In this document: positions 42,672-52,246 of the stretch, piece after piece
Position numbering within the stretch: the first letter of the stretch is position 1
How the letters are laid out: each line of letters opens with the position of its first letter
Assembly (NCBI RefSeq): GCF_018614055.1
Contig: NZ_JAGGPB010000004.1
Span: forward strand, 1-64,000
Direction of reading: 5' to 3'
Source of the DNA: Streptomyces sp. ISL-98
GTDB lineage: Bacteria > Actinomycetota > Actinomycetes > Streptomycetales > Streptomycetaceae
DNA length: 64,000 nt
The notes under the pieces: model-generated
What the model saw: the letters and a program-made list of their open reading frames with translations, nothing else
Told to the model about the DNA's origin: nothing
Databases searched by the model: none
Program-made: the position numbers and the translations under genes

Positions 42672-43430
42672 GTGGCACTTCACACCCGCACCTTCCTTGC
42701 CGTCGGCGGGGCCGTCGTCGCCGTGGTTGCGCTGAGTGGATGTGGTGGCTCGCAGGCCAAGGACGCGCCCGCCGAGGAGAAGGCGTTTGCATTCAGTGGG
42801 GGCGCTCTGACCATCGATGCCGACAATTCCGTGCTTGAGGTCGTGCCTGGTGACGTCAAGGACGTGGAGGTCACTCGGCGGGCCGACGGGTGGGTGTTTC
42901 TCGGGGAGGGGCCCGAGTCCACCTGGGAGATGAAGGACGGGCGGCTGGTGCTCCGGCAGCACTGCACCGCCTTGGCCAGTGACTGCGACTCGTGGCATCG
43001 GGTGACCGTGCCGCGTGGCGTCGCGGTGACCGTCAGGGACGACAACGGGAGCGTGACTGCCGCCGGGTTCGATACCGCGCTCAAGATCCGTTCCGACAAC
43101 GGTGAAGTGATCGTCAAGGACTCCAGCGGTGCTCTGGATCTGGAGAGCTCGAACGGGGACGTCCGCGGGCAGGGGATCTCGTCCAAGCAGGTGAACGTCA
43201 GCGCCGACTCCGGGAGTGTCTGGCTGGCATTTGTGGGGGTGCCTGGGCTTGTGGAGGCCAGTAGTGACAACGGTGAGATCAACATCGACCTGCCCCGAGC
43301 CACCTACAACGTGACGGCCAAGAGCGACAACGGCGACGTCAACGTGGACGTGCCGCGCGACTCCGGCAGCCCGCATGTCGTGAGGGCACGCAGTGACAAC
43401 GGCGAAGTCAGGGTGCAAAGCCCGAACTAA
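42672..43430 (+). CDS. Lipoprotein with DUF4097 beta-helix repeats
   Basis: 252 residues from the GTG at 42672. The lipobox is ALSGC (Cys near residue 24), so it is lipid-anchored outside. The mature part repeats about every 20 residues units of the form SDNGEVxVxxxSG (e.g. IRSDNGEVIVKDSSGAL, SNGDVRG, SDNGEINIDLP, SDNGDVNVDVP, SDNGEVRVQSP), the DUF4097 adhesin-like solenoid. Such proteins are often linked to bacterial sensor systems. GGGGGA lies 10 bases upstream. Confidence 0.88.
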   Translation: MALHTRTFLAVGGAVVAVVALSGCGGSQAKDAPAEEKAFAFSGGALTIDADNSVLEVVPGDVKDVEVTRRADGWVFLGEGPESTWEMKDGRLVLRQHCTALASDCDSWHRVTVPRGVAVTVRDDNGSVTAAGFDTALKIRSDNGEVIVKDSSGALDLESSNGDVRGQGISSKQVNVSADSGSVWLAFVGVPGLVEASSDNGEINIDLPRATYNVTAKSDNGDVNVDVPRDSGSPHVVRARSDNGEVRVQSPN

Positions 43431-43503
43431 TCGGCCCGTGTGTTCGTCTTTACCTGGTGGGAGAATGTAGCCGGGCAGGGCGGACACAGCACGGGAGAGG
43501 GAT

Positions 43504-44886
43504 GTGACGGCGACACGCACGCAGCCGTACACGCAGCAAGTACGCCGCCGTACGAAAGCGGGTGCCGTCCGGGACGTCGTCGCGCTCGTGCTTCTGCCGG
43601 TGCCGCTGATCGCCGCGCTTCCCTTCGCCTTCGCGGGCGGCGGGGGCGGTACGAGACGCTGGTTCGGGGGGCGGGGCGAGAGCGTAAGGGCCGATGCGCA
43701 GGCCGCCAAGGATGCGGCCGCCGCGGCTTTTTACGAGCTGGATACCGCGCAGCGTGACCTGCGGATCTCGATCGAGACGATTACCGCAGTGGACAGTTCG
43801 GCCAAGGCACGCAAGGTCGTTGAGGACTTCGCGGCGCTCGGGCGGCGTATCGACGAGGTTAGTCATGCGTACATCACGGCCGTCGACGCGCACGATCTCG
43901 ACCGGGACGACTTGGAGGCCTCGACCGCTGCGCGAGCGCGGGCGGAGCTGACCAAGGCCAAGGACGAGCTGGTACGGGTCAATGGCGAGCTCGACCGCTT
44001 CGCGCAGGGGCTCGGGCCACTGCTCGACACCGCCGAGACACAGCTCGCCCGGCTCGCGCCCGCCGTGGAGCGGGCCCGGCAGATGCTCCTCGCGGCCAGC
44101 AACGCGCTCGATACCGTACGGGCCTCGGGGCTCAAGGCCGATGATCTCGCCGCGCGGCTGGCCGCCCTCGCGCCCGAGCTGACCAAGCTCAATCAGGGCG
44201 CCGGGCGGCACGGCGTACCGGAGACGCTGCAGCGCGCCGACCAGGTGTTGCGCGATGCCGAGGCGGTACGGGCCGAGGCCGAGCGGCTGCCGGAGCGGGC
44301 CGCCGAGATCGACCGGCGGCTGGTGTCGCTGCGGACCCGGGCGCAGGCGCTGACGACCCGGGCCGAGAAGGTCGAGCCGATCCTGAGTGAGCTGCGGCGC
44401 CGGTTCACGGTGGCGTGCTGGCAGGACCTGCAGGGCGTACCCGCGCAGACGGCGAGCACCGTCCGGCAGGCCGAGGAGAAGATCAGGGAGGCGGCGAAGG
44501 CGCGCGACGAGCAGCGCTGGCCCGACGCCACTTCCCTGCTCAGTACGGTCAGGGCACTCCTGAACTCCACCGACGAGGCGGTGTCGGCGGCCGGCGACCG
44601 GCTGCAGCGGCTCAATGCCGTGGCCAAGGATCCGCAGCAGGAGATCCAGCGCACGCGGTTCGCCATCCGGGACGCGCAGCGGCTGGCCATGGCCGGGCGC
44701 AACACCCCCGATCCCCGGCATGCCCGCCCGCTGGACGACTCCGTGGCCAGGCTGGACCGGGCCGTCGCGGGCCTTGAGGGCCGTCACCCCGACTACTGGC
44801 ACTTCCTGACCGAGACGGAGGCCGTACGGCGGGCCGTGGCCCGGGTCGTGTCGGACATACGGGAGGAGCGGGGCGCGGGCTCCTGA
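43504..44886 (+). CDS. Membrane-tethered coiled-coil protein
   Basis: 460 residues. One helix near the N-terminus (VVALVLLPVPLIAALPFAFAGG) and then ~380 residues of heptad-rich helices (e.g. LTKAKDELVRVNGELDRFAQGL, ERLPERAAEIDRRLVSLRTRAQ). No enzyme motif. Similar Streptomyces proteins are of unknown role. GTG start with GAGAGGG upstream. Followed by the FmdB gene after 29 bp, so possibly an operon. Confidence 0.82.
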   Translation: MTATRTQPYTQQVRRRTKAGAVRDVVALVLLPVPLIAALPFAFAGGGGGTRRWFGGRGESVRADAQAAKDAAAAAFYELDTAQRDLRISIETITAVDSSAKARKVVEDFAALGRRIDEVSHAYITAVDAHDLDRDDLEASTAARARAELTKAKDELVRVNGELDRFAQGLGPLLDTAETQLARLAPAVERARQMLLAASNALDTVRASGLKADDLAARLAALAPELTKLNQGAGRHGVPETLQRADQVLRDAEAVRAEAERLPERAAEIDRRLVSLRTRAQALTTRAEKVEPILSELRRRFTVACWQDLQGVPAQTASTVRQAEEKIREAAKARDEQRWPDATSLLSTVRALLNSTDEAVSAAGDRLQRLNAVAKDPQQEIQRTRFAIRDAQRLAMAGRNTPDPRHARPLDDSVARLDRAVAGLEGRHPDYWHFLTETEAVRRAVARVVSDIREERGAGS

Positions 44887-44915
44887 GCCATTGCGGGACT
44901 CAGTAACCTGTGTGC

Positions 44916-45137
44916 ATGCCCCGTTACGAGTACCGCTGCCGCTCCTGCGGCACCAGCTTCGAGCTGAACCGGCCCATGGCCGAGTCCTCCGCGCCCGCCA
45001 CCTGCCCCGACGGACACGAGGACACCGTCAAGCTGCTGTCCGCGGTCGCCGTCGGCGGAACCGCCAAGTCCGCCGGGCCCGCGCCCGCTGCCGGTGGTGG
45101 CGGGGGAGGCTGCTGCGGCGGTGGGTGCTGCAGCTGA
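44916..45137 (+). CDS. FmdB-family zinc-ribbon protein
   Basis: 73 residues: MPRYEYRCRSCGTSFE gives the first CxxC, and CPDGHED the second half; a Gly/Cys-rich tail CCGGGCCS follows. FmdB-type proteins are small regulators that bind zinc. TAACCT sits about 8 bases before the ATG, so translation may be leaderless. The longer ATG at 44910 is in frame. Confidence 0.88.
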   Translation: MPRYEYRCRSCGTSFELNRPMAESSAPATCPDGHEDTVKLLSAVAVGGTAKSAGPAPAAGGGGGGCCGGGCCS

Positions 45138-45157
45138 GCCCGCTGCTTCCGTCCTGG

Positions 45158-45817
45158 TCAGCGCTTTCGTGACAGGGTCAGGCCGTCTGCCACCGGGAGC
45201 ATCACGCTCTCCATGCGCTCGTCGGCCGTCACCCTGTCGTTGAACTCCTTGATCGCGGCCGCGGACCCCGTCGCGTCCGGGTCGACGACCTGGCCGCCGT
45301 AGAGGACGTTGTCCGTGGCGATCACCCCGCCCCGGCTCATCCTCGGCACCAGCTCCTCCCAGTACGGGACGTAGTTGACCTTGTCCGCGTCGATGTAGGC
45401 GAAGTCGATGTGCGGCTCCGCCGGCATCGCGCGCAAGGTGTCCAGGGCAGGGCCGATCCGCAGCTCGACGCGGTCCCCGACGCCCGCCTTTTCCCACGCC
45501 TCGCGCCCGTACGCCGTCCACTCCTCCGAAATGTCGCACGCGATCAGCCGGCCGTCGGCGGGCATCGCCTGCGCCATCGACAGTGCAGAGAAGCCGGTGA
45601 AGGTGCCGACCTCGACGATGTGCCGGGCGCCGGTCAGCCGTACCAGGAAGGCCAGCAGCGTCCCCTCCTCCTCGGCGGACTGCATGCCCGCGTACTCCGG
45701 AAAGCGTGTCTGCGTCGTCTCCACGAGCTCGCGCTGCACGGCGTCCAGCGGCGAGTTGTGCGCCATGACGTACGCATACAGCTCATCGGTGATCTTGAGG
45801 CTGTTTCCCTTGCTCAT
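45158..45817 (-). CDS. SAM-dependent O-methyltransferase (class I, catechol-type)
   Basis: 219 residues. VEVGTFTGFSALSMAQAMP is motif I, ACDISEEW the acidic loop, and DFAYIDADKVNY with DNVLYGGQV the cation-binding DxD...N set of Methyltransf_3 (caffeoyl-CoA/catechol O-methyltransferases, Mg2+-dependent). ATG at 45817 with AGGGAG upstream. It ends 20 bp from the FmdB stop, tail to tail. Confidence 0.9.
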   Translation of the reverse strand: MSKGNSLKITDELYAYVMAHNSPLDAVQRELVETTQTRFPEYAGMQSAEEEGTLLAFLVRLTGARHIVEVGTFTGFSALSMAQAMPADGRLIACDISEEWTAYGREAWEKAGVGDRVELRIGPALDTLRAMPAEPHIDFAYIDADKVNYVPYWEELVPRMSRGGVIATDNVLYGGQVVDPDATGSAAAIKEFNDRVTADERMESVMLPVADGLTLSRKR

Positions 45818-45884
45818 CGCGCTCCCTGTCAGGTTGGACTGGTCAGGTCCCTCCCAAATATCACAGGTCGGCCGGATCTCGCGC

Positions 45885-46715
45885 TCAGACCTGGAATCGG
45901 GCGGCCGTGCGAATGAAGGACCGCAGGATCTCCTCGCCCACCGCGACACCCCGCTCCGGCAGGACCGTGACCTGCGGGGCGGTCCAGCCCGTGTCGGCCA
46001 GCTCGCCGTGCCCAGGACGCCAGCCCCGGTCCGCCGCCAGCAGCAGGTCCGCGTCGAGGAGGGAGTCGCCTGCGGCGAGGGTGAGCGTGGCGCCGGTGCG
46101 GCGGGCCACCTCGCGCATGGCCGCGCTCTTGGTGAGGGGCTTGGGTACGGCGTAGATCTTGCGACCCTGCAGCGAGACCGTCCAGCCCTTGGCCTCGGCC
46201 CACTCGCCGAGTTCCTTCACCCATTCGTCCGGCAGCAGCGCGCGCTCCACGACGAGATACGCGAAGAGGTCCTCGGCCACCCGCTCCTTGAGCAGCCAGG
46301 CCGGGTCAGCGGCGCGGACGAGGTGGGCGCGGACCTCGGGCAGGGAGGCGCATTCGTCCGCGAGGGTCTTCGCCACCTGCTCCTGCCAGTCCGGGTCGGA
46401 CACCCCGTCGACCAGGATGTGGCCGCCATTGGCGCAGATCGCGAACCGGGGGGTGGGGATGGGGAGTTGGATGCGCTGGTACTGCTCGCGGGTGCGGGTG
46501 GTCGCCGGTACGAAGCAGGTGTCGGCGGCGAGTTGCGTCATCAGGCCGGCGGCGGCCTCCGTGACGTACGAGAGCGGCTTGCTCTCGTACACCTCGACGC
46601 AGAGCAGGCGCGGCGCCTCCGCATCGGGCATGCGCAGGCCGAGGGCCGCCGCCGAGTAGATCAGCGTGCGGTCGAGGTCACTCGCCACCAGGACGGGAGG
46701 GCGTTCGGCAGTCAC
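45885..46715 (-). CDS. HAD hydrolase of the Ter module
   Basis: 276 residues. DLDRTLIYS is motif I (nucleophile and acid Asp), TRTREQY near motif II, KSAAMREV and GDSLLDADLLLAADRG motif IV. The insert between I and II is a C2-type cap. Its GTG overlaps the StiP-fusion stop (GTGA), so it is part of that leftward operon. HAD phosphatases of this kind recur in Ter stress loci next to PRTase and CitE-like proteins; the product of the set is not known. Confidence 0.87.
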   Translation of the reverse strand: MTAERPPVLVASDLDRTLIYSAAALGLRMPDAEAPRLLCVEVYESKPLSYVTEAAAGLMTQLAADTCFVPATTRTREQYQRIQLPIPTPRFAICANGGHILVDGVSDPDWQEQVAKTLADECASLPEVRAHLVRAADPAWLLKERVAEDLFAYLVVERALLPDEWVKELGEWAEAKGWTVSLQGRKIYAVPKPLTKSAAMREVARRTGATLTLAAGDSLLDADLLLAADRGWRPGHGELADTGWTAPQVTVLPERGVAVGEEILRSFIRTAARFQV

Positions 46716-49267
46716 TTGGATGCCACCGCCTTGCCGTCCGCGCCCGTCGCGCCGCGCGTGTACCGGGGGTGGATCAGCCCGACGCAGGTGTACGGGAGCC
46801 CGTCGACCTCCTCGACCGGTACCCCGCGCTGCTCCGCCAGCAGGCGCACATGGTCGAGGTCGGCGCCTGCGTCGCGCTTGGCGAGGATCTTCCAGGGGAC
46901 GCGGCGCAGCAGGACGCGGGTCGTCTCGCCCACGCCCGGTTTGACGAGGTTCACGTCGTGGATGCCGTACTCCTCGCTGATCCGCTCGACGGCCGCCCAG
47001 CCCTCCCAGGTGGGGTCCCGGTCCGCCGAGAGCAGCTCCTTCACCTCGGCGTCCACTTCGTCGGCGACCTCGTCGAAGCGGGCGGCGACGGTGTCGATGA
47101 AGTGGCCGGACACGTCGTCGGCGGCGAGCTCGCGGTAGAACTTCGCGCCGTGGAAGTCGCCCGGGCCGACCAGATCGGAACGCAGGACCGTACGCGAAAT
47201 CAAGCCGGATACGGTCGAGTTGAGGCAGGCGGAGGGGATGAGGAAGTCCTCGCGGGTGCCGTACGTCTTTACGCAGCTGCCGGGGTCGGCGAGGACGGCG
47301 ATCTCCGGGTTGAAGGCCGGGGATCCCTGGGACCCCTCGGAGCCGTCGAAGCCCTCGAAGCCGTCGAAGGCGCTGAGCGCGTCGGCCAGTTCGCGGGTGA
47401 TCGCGCCCTTGCCCGTCCAGCCGTCGACGAAGACGACGTCGGCCGGGTCGTGGTTCGCGGCCAGCCAGCGCAGGGCGGTCCGGTCGATGCCGCGGCCCCG
47501 GACGATGGAGACGGCGTAGTGCGGCAGGTCGAGGCCGTGGCGGTACTGCGCCCAGCGGCGCATCAGTACGCCGACGGGCGTGCCGGCGCGGGCGAGTGAG
47601 ACCAGTACGGGGCGCGGGGACCGTTCGGCGAGGACCGTCTCCGTCACGACGGCGACCGCGCGGGCGATGCGGGCGGCCGAGGTCTCCAGGGCCGCCTTGA
47701 AGAGCTCCTGGTACTGGGCGCTCGGCTGGTACTCGACGGGCAGCGACTCGGCGTAGTGCGCGCCGCCGCTCTGGATCGCCTCCTCGCGCTCCTCCGTCGG
47801 TGCTTCGAGCTCGACGTCAGAGAGGTCCTGGAGCAGCCAGCCGACGTCCTCCGGGGCATACGAGGAGAAGGCGGGGCCGCGGAGGGGCTCGGGCATGGGC
47901 GGTTCCTGCCGTTCGGGGGCGTGCTGGGCGTGCGGGGCGTTCTCGGTGTGCGAGACGTTCTCGGGTGCGTACGGCTCGGGTACGTACGAGGGGACGACCG
48001 CCAGCACCACATGCGGGATGTGGGCGGCGAGCCGGGCGAGGAGGCCGTCGGGGGCGTACAGCTCGGGGGTGTCGGCGGCGGAGTCGACCACGGCGACCAC
48101 CGCGTCGAAGCCGGCGCCGGCCACGTTGTAGGCGTAGCGCGCGCCGGGGCCGTCGGCGGGGGCGTCGTGTGCCGGGAAGACGAGCCGGGTGCGGATGGCG
48201 TAGCCGGGGTCGTCGACGGCGAGCACGGGTGAGCGCGTGGTGGTCGAGTACCGCACCTCGGCGCCGACGCGCTCCTCCAGCGCACCGGCCAGCCTGAGCG
48301 GCGCGTACATCAACTCCTCGAAGCCGAGGACGAGTACGCGGCGGGCGCCCTCGGGCAACGCCCCGGCGATACGTTCCGCCATGCCCGGCAGCGCGTCCTC
48401 AAGGTCGGCGCGGTGGGCGGGCAGGAACCCGTGCCGCCCGCCGTCGGGCACACCGACGGGCCAGTCGAGGTCGATGCGGGCGAAGTTGGCAGCGACGACG
48501 GCAGGGACAGCGGCAGTCGTGGGTGTGGTCGGCAGGGACTCGTGGTGGGCCACCAATGCCTGGCCCTTTTCCAGTACGTCCTCCGGCAGGCGGACCGTTC
48601 CCGATGCCATCGCGAGCAGGTCGACCCGCGCGCCGATCTCCCGCGCGAAATCGTCCAGCCTGCCCCGGTCCCGCGCCGAGCGCATGTCGACCAGGGCCAC
48701 GATCACGTACCACTCGCGCGGGTAGCGCTCGTGCAGGTCGCGGATGGTGTTGAGCACCGTGTTGCCGGTGGAGAACTCGTCGTCGACCAGAACCAGTGGC
48801 CCCTGGCCCGCGAGCAACGCCGGGTCCTCCGGCAGCAGCAGGTGCGACGTGGCGTGCGAGTGGGACTCCTCGAAGCCGCCCGCCGTCGCCACGCCCGCCA
48901 CCGGGCGGCGCGTCGAGTGGAGGTACGGCGCGACGCCCACGCCGTCCGCCACCGCGTGGCCGAGGCCGGTCGCCGTCTCGGCGTACCCGAGGACCACCGC
49001 GTCGGTGGCCGCGGCCTCGCCCAGCAGTTTTCGTACGTCCTCGCCCAGCGCGAACCCGGCTCCGTACACCCGCGAGGGCAGCTGCGGCACATGCTTGCCG
49101 AGCACATTGGAGACGAGCAGGTGAGCCCGCTTCGGGTTGCGGCGCAGGGCCAGGCCCAGCAGATCGTTCAGATCGCCCGGTCCGCCCTCGCCGCCTTCGC
49201 CGACGAGTTCGACACCGAGCCGCTCCGCGACCCACGTTCCCGACCACACCACGTCGTCCGTCTCCAT
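46712..49267 (-). CDS. Fusion: phosphoribosyltransferase, TRSP domain and StiP
   Basis: 851 residues. The first third is a type I PRTase: LVLVDDEFSTGNTVLNTIRD is the PRPP loop. Next come the conserved blocks of the TRSP domain, including YSTTTRSPVLAVDDPGYAIRTR. The last ~380 residues are a cysteine protease StiP-type (PF11202) domain: YAPEDVGWLLQDLSDV, GTPVGVLMRRWAQ, DGWTGKGAI, GSCVKTYGTREDFLIPSACLNSTVSG. In many Ter clusters these are separate genes. They are thought to make or process a nucleotide-like signal. The ATG is 49267 after the CitE-like gene; the HAD follows by overlap. Confidence 0.85.
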   Translation of the reverse strand: METDDVVWSGTWVAERLGVELVGEGGEGGPGDLNDLLGLALRRNPKRAHLLVSNVLGKHVPQLPSRVYGAGFALGEDVRKLLGEAAATDAVVLGYAETATGLGHAVADGVGVAPYLHSTRRPVAGVATAGGFEESHSHATSHLLLPEDPALLAGQGPLVLVDDEFSTGNTVLNTIRDLHERYPREWYVIVALVDMRSARDRGRLDDFAREIGARVDLLAMASGTVRLPEDVLEKGQALVAHHESLPTTPTTAAVPAVVAANFARIDLDWPVGVPDGGRHGFLPAHRADLEDALPGMAERIAGALPEGARRVLVLGFEELMYAPLRLAGALEERVGAEVRYSTTTRSPVLAVDDPGYAIRTRLVFPAHDAPADGPGARYAYNVAGAGFDAVVAVVDSAADTPELYAPDGLLARLAAHIPHVVLAVVPSYVPEPYAPENVSHTENAPHAQHAPERQEPPMPEPLRGPAFSSYAPEDVGWLLQDLSDVELEAPTEEREEAIQSGGAHYAESLPVEYQPSAQYQELFKAALETSAARIARAVAVVTETVLAERSPRPVLVSLARAGTPVGVLMRRWAQYRHGLDLPHYAVSIVRGRGIDRTALRWLAANHDPADVVFVDGWTGKGAITRELADALSAFDGFEGFDGSEGSQGSPAFNPEIAVLADPGSCVKTYGTREDFLIPSACLNSTVSGLISRTVLRSDLVGPGDFHGAKFYRELAADDVSGHFIDTVAARFDEVADEVDAEVKELLSADRDPTWEGWAAVERISEEYGIHDVNLVKPGVGETTRVLLRRVPWKILAKRDAGADLDHVRLLAEQRGVPVEEVDGLPYTCVGLIHPRYTRGATGADGKAVASK

Positions 49268-49281
49268 CTCAGTCCCGGATC

Positions 49282-50442
49282 TCAGCCGGCTATGCCGGCG
49301 GTCAGCAGCTCCACGAAGCCGACGTCCTCCCGCGCCACACCGAAGGCCTCGGCGCGCTGCAGCGTGCGTTCGGCCCAGGCGCGGTGCGGCTTCACTTCGT
49401 TCATCTTGTTCGTGTACGCGGAACGCAGCACTCCGCCGCCGCCCCGCTCGGGCCGCAGGATGTCCTGTGCGTCGCTGAATTCCTCATGGCTGACCACCGA
49501 CAGCGCGTGCACGGGCAGGACGTGCGAGGGGTGAATGCAGGTCTTGCCGAGCAGCCCGTTGGCGCGGTCGAGGGAGATTTCCCGCAGCAAACCGTCCATG
49601 TCGTGCTCGATGAGCGCCGCACGCAGCTTCTCCGCCTCCCCCATGAAGGGGCTGCGGCGCAGCTGCGGCTTGAACATCCGCTCCTGGACCCGGAAGTACT
49701 CCCACACGGGCCCGGTGATCGTGAACCCCGTGCCGTCGGAGCGCCCGAGGACATTCACCACGTCGGCGATGACGCCGGCCACGATCTGCACGTCGTACGC
49801 CGTCATGTCGGGCGCTCTGCGCAGCCCGTACGCCGAGCAGAAGTCGGTGACCCCGAGGCGCAGCGCGAGCACCCGCTCCCGGTACTTGTCGACGGTGCGG
49901 GCGATGCCGCGGAGTGTCTCGGCCCTGGTCTCCAGGTGGAGCAGCTGCGGCGATTCGAGGACCGGCATCGCGAACAGCCGTTGTCCGCACTCGGCTTCCG
50001 CCGCCGCGAGCGCCTCCAGAAAGCCGACTCCACGGTCCTCGGTGAACTTCGGAAGTACGAATCCGGACAACAGCCGCGCCGAGGGCCCGAGCCGGTGCAC
50101 GAGGTCCGGAATCTGCTCGGGCTCGCGCACCCGGACGAACAGCAGCGGCGGCTCCGTACCCCGCGCGTCGAGCTCCGCGAACTGCCGGACGAGGTTCTCC
50201 TCGGCGTTGCCGACTTCCGCGTCGTCGATGGAATCCTCCAGGCAGAGCACCATGGAGACGACTCCGCGCCCGGCCTGCTTCGCCACGTCGTCGGCGATCT
50301 TCGGCCGCGTGGCCGGGCTGTAGAGCGTGGCTCCCAGGGCGGCCGCAAGCGTCTTCGCCGGGGACTCCGCATTGAACTCGCCCGGCGCCTGATGGAAGAG
50401 GCCGTCCCGGACAGAGCGCGGGATATGCCCGAAATGATGCAT
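49282..50442 (-). CDS. HpcH/HpaI aldolase / CitE-like lyase of the Ter module
   Basis: 386 residues. LYSPATRPKIADDVAKQAGRG and VVSMVLCLEDSIDDAEV hold the Mg2+-binding Glu/Asp, with LRLGVTDFCSAYGLRR downstream. It is a CitE-like beta subunit fold, which would cleave or form a C-C bond with an acyl-CoA or oxaloacetate-type substrate. First gene of the leftward operon (CitE-like, PRTase fusion, HAD). ATG at 50442 with GGGGGA upstream and a TTGACA/TATTAC promoter at 50488-50514. Confidence 0.88.
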   Translation of the reverse strand: MHHFGHIPRSVRDGLFHQAPGEFNAESPAKTLAAALGATLYSPATRPKIADDVAKQAGRGVVSMVLCLEDSIDDAEVGNAEENLVRQFAELDARGTEPPLLFVRVREPEQIPDLVHRLGPSARLLSGFVLPKFTEDRGVGFLEALAAAEAECGQRLFAMPVLESPQLLHLETRAETLRGIARTVDKYRERVLALRLGVTDFCSAYGLRRAPDMTAYDVQIVAGVIADVVNVLGRSDGTGFTITGPVWEYFRVQERMFKPQLRRSPFMGEAEKLRAALIEHDMDGLLREISLDRANGLLGKTCIHPSHVLPVHALSVVSHEEFSDAQDILRPERGGGGVLRSAYTNKMNEVKPHRAWAERTLQRAEAFGVAREDVGFVELLTAGIAG

Positions 50443-50487
50443 GAAGGTCCCCCCGTGCTGCCGCAATGGCCTGTCGATGTGTGGCCG

Positions 50488-50514
50488 GTAATAGTACGTA
50501 GGGGAGGGTGTCAA
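50488..50514 (-). promoter_or_regulatory. Promoter of the CitE-PRTase-HAD operon
   Basis: On the minus strand TTGACA (50514-50509) and TATTAC (50493-50488) are separated by 15 bases, a little short of the ideal 17. It lies 46 bp before the ATG. The 187-bp gap also serves the divergent TerD gene. Confidence 0.5.
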
Positions 50515-50629
50515 GAGTTCCCCAGGTGGATGAATTCCAGGTAACTCGGGTGGAAGGTCCACTCCGCCGGACGTACCGAACAGGCCCCCGCGTTGTCCGT
50601 ACCACCAGCGGGAAGGCAGGATGAAGGGC

Positions 50630-51466
50630 ATGACGCACGCGATGCTGAAGGGCTCGAACGTCCCGCTCGATGCGACGGCCGTACGGGCCGTACTGCGCTG
50701 GACCCCGGGCCCCGACGTCCCAGAAGTGGACGCCTCGGCTCTGCTGCTCGGCGTCGACCGGCGCGTGCGCTCCGACGAGGACTTCGTCTTCTACAACCAG
50801 CCCCGCCACCCCTCCGGCCTGGTCCGGAGCCTGGGCAAGAAGCGGCTCCCGGACTGTGTCACCGACTCGGTGCAGACGGACCTGGCGACGCTCGAACCCG
50901 CCGTGGACCGGGTCCTGATCGTCGCCTCCACGGACGACGTCCCGTTCGAACGCGTACGGGACCTGCGCATCGAGGTGTACGACGCCACGGCGGCCGGCAG
51001 CGGCGAGCCGCTCGCCTACTTCGAGGTCAGACCGGAGACCGGTGCGGAGACCGCGCTGATCTGCGGCGAGCTGTACCGGCGCGGCGAGGGCTGGAAGTTC
51101 CGGGCGCTGGGCGAGGGCTACTCGAACGGTCTGATCGGGCTGGCCACCGACCACGGCATCTCCGTGGACGAGACAGGGAACGAGAGCTCCCCCGAGGGAG
51201 CGACAGCGGCAACAGAGCCCGCACCGGCCTCCGAGCCGTCGGCGCCCCCCGTCCCGCCCGCCCAGCCGCCCGCCGAGCCCGCGTACGGCTACCCGCAGCC
51301 CGCCGCGCCCCAGCCGGCACCCGCACCTGCCCCCGCCTACGGCTACCCCCAGTCAGCGACGACACAGCCCGCCTACGGCTACCCGCAGCCGGCCGCCGCC
51401 GCTGCCTTCGCGCCGGACCCGAACTTCAGGCTGCCGCCGCAGGGCCCCCAGTTCGTCCGCCCCTAG
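50630..51466 (+). CDS. TerD-family protein with proline-rich YGYPQP tail
   Basis: 278 residues. The TerD beta-sandwich core is LKGSNVPLDATAVRAVLRW, DASALLLGVDRRVRSDEDFVFYNQPRHPSG, VDRVLIVAST and GWKFRALGEGYSNGLIGLATDHGI; the usual double-Asp Ca2+ site (DLDASALL/DxD) is partly kept. After ~190 residues the tail is disordered with three YGYPQP/S repeats (APAYGYPQSATTQPAYGYPQ). It is divergent from the CitE operon. The start at ATG 50630 (50621 in frame) is favoured. Confidence 0.85.
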   Translation: MTHAMLKGSNVPLDATAVRAVLRWTPGPDVPEVDASALLLGVDRRVRSDEDFVFYNQPRHPSGLVRSLGKKRLPDCVTDSVQTDLATLEPAVDRVLIVASTDDVPFERVRDLRIEVYDATAAGSGEPLAYFEVRPETGAETALICGELYRRGEGWKFRALGEGYSNGLIGLATDHGISVDETGNESSPEGATAATEPAPASEPSAPPVPPAQPPAEPAYGYPQPAAPQPAPAPAPAYGYPQSATTQPAYGYPQPAAAAAFAPDPNFRLPPQGPQFVRP

Positions 51467-51508
51467 GGCGGACGACAGCGGAGGACGGCAGAGGACAGCG
51501 GACCTCCG

Positions 51509-52246
51509 TCAGATCTTGGTCTTGTAGCCGCGCCCCCACTGCAGCCCCCACCCGTACAGCCGGTCGAGCTCCGCCTGGAAGCCGTAGACGAACTTCACCT
51601 CGCGCCGCACCACCAGATCGCCCTTGACGTTCTCGACGGTGAAGACCGCGCACGAACGCGCCTGCGGGGCACGCTCGTCGAGCTCGATCTCGATCCGCGG
51701 GCCGTTGCTCGGGAAGAGCGTGACCACGGCGTGCGTACGGTCGAAGGCCGGCGTCTGGTCGTAGATGTACACGAAGACCAGTAGTCGCTTTATCGACTCG
51801 CGCTGGTCGAGGTTCACATAGATCGTCTCGCCCGACGGGGCGCCGAACCGGTCGTCGCCGCTGAGCTTGATGTACGGCGGCGCGTTCAGGCTGCCGAAGA
51901 AGCTGCCCAGCGGCTGCACCACGCCCTTGGTGCCGTCCGCCAGCTCGTACAGGCAGCCCAGGTCGAGGTCGACATTGACCACGCCCTGGGTGTGCGCCTG
52001 GACCGCATCCGGCTGGAAGAACTTGAACGGCCGCCGCCAGACGCTGCCGCTGCGCCGCTGCCTGCCCCCGATGTCGGAAGTCCGCATCCGCCAGGACAGG
52101 TTGACCCGCAGATTGCCGCTGTCGGCGCCCTGCTTGCTGAGCGAGACCGTCGGGTGCCGCTTGGTCAGTTCGATCGCGTTGGTTGCCGCACTGCCGGACG
52201 CGAACTGTTCCGCCCTGTCCCGTCGCAGGCTGTCCCAGAAAGCCAT
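51509..52246 (-). CDS. TerA-family protein
   Basis: 245 residues. Conserved TerA blocks: AIELTKRHPTVSLSKQG, VNLSW, VNVDLDLGCLYELADGTKGVVQPLG, NLDQRESIKRLLVFVYIYD and YGWGLQWGRGYKTKI. It is a TerD-related beta sandwich that binds divalent metal in a complex with other Ter proteins. ATG at 52246 with a GGGGGTGGG site. Tail-to-tail with TerD at 51466. Confidence 0.88.
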   Translation of the reverse strand: MAFWDSLRRDRAEQFASGSAATNAIELTKRHPTVSLSKQGADSGNLRVNLSWRMRTSDIGGRQRRSGSVWRRPFKFFQPDAVQAHTQGVVNVDLDLGCLYELADGTKGVVQPLGSFFGSLNAPPYIKLSGDDRFGAPSGETIYVNLDQRESIKRLLVFVYIYDQTPAFDRTHAVVTLFPSNGPRIEIELDERAPQARSCAVFTVENVKGDLVVRREVKFVYGFQAELDRLYGWGLQWGRGYKTKI

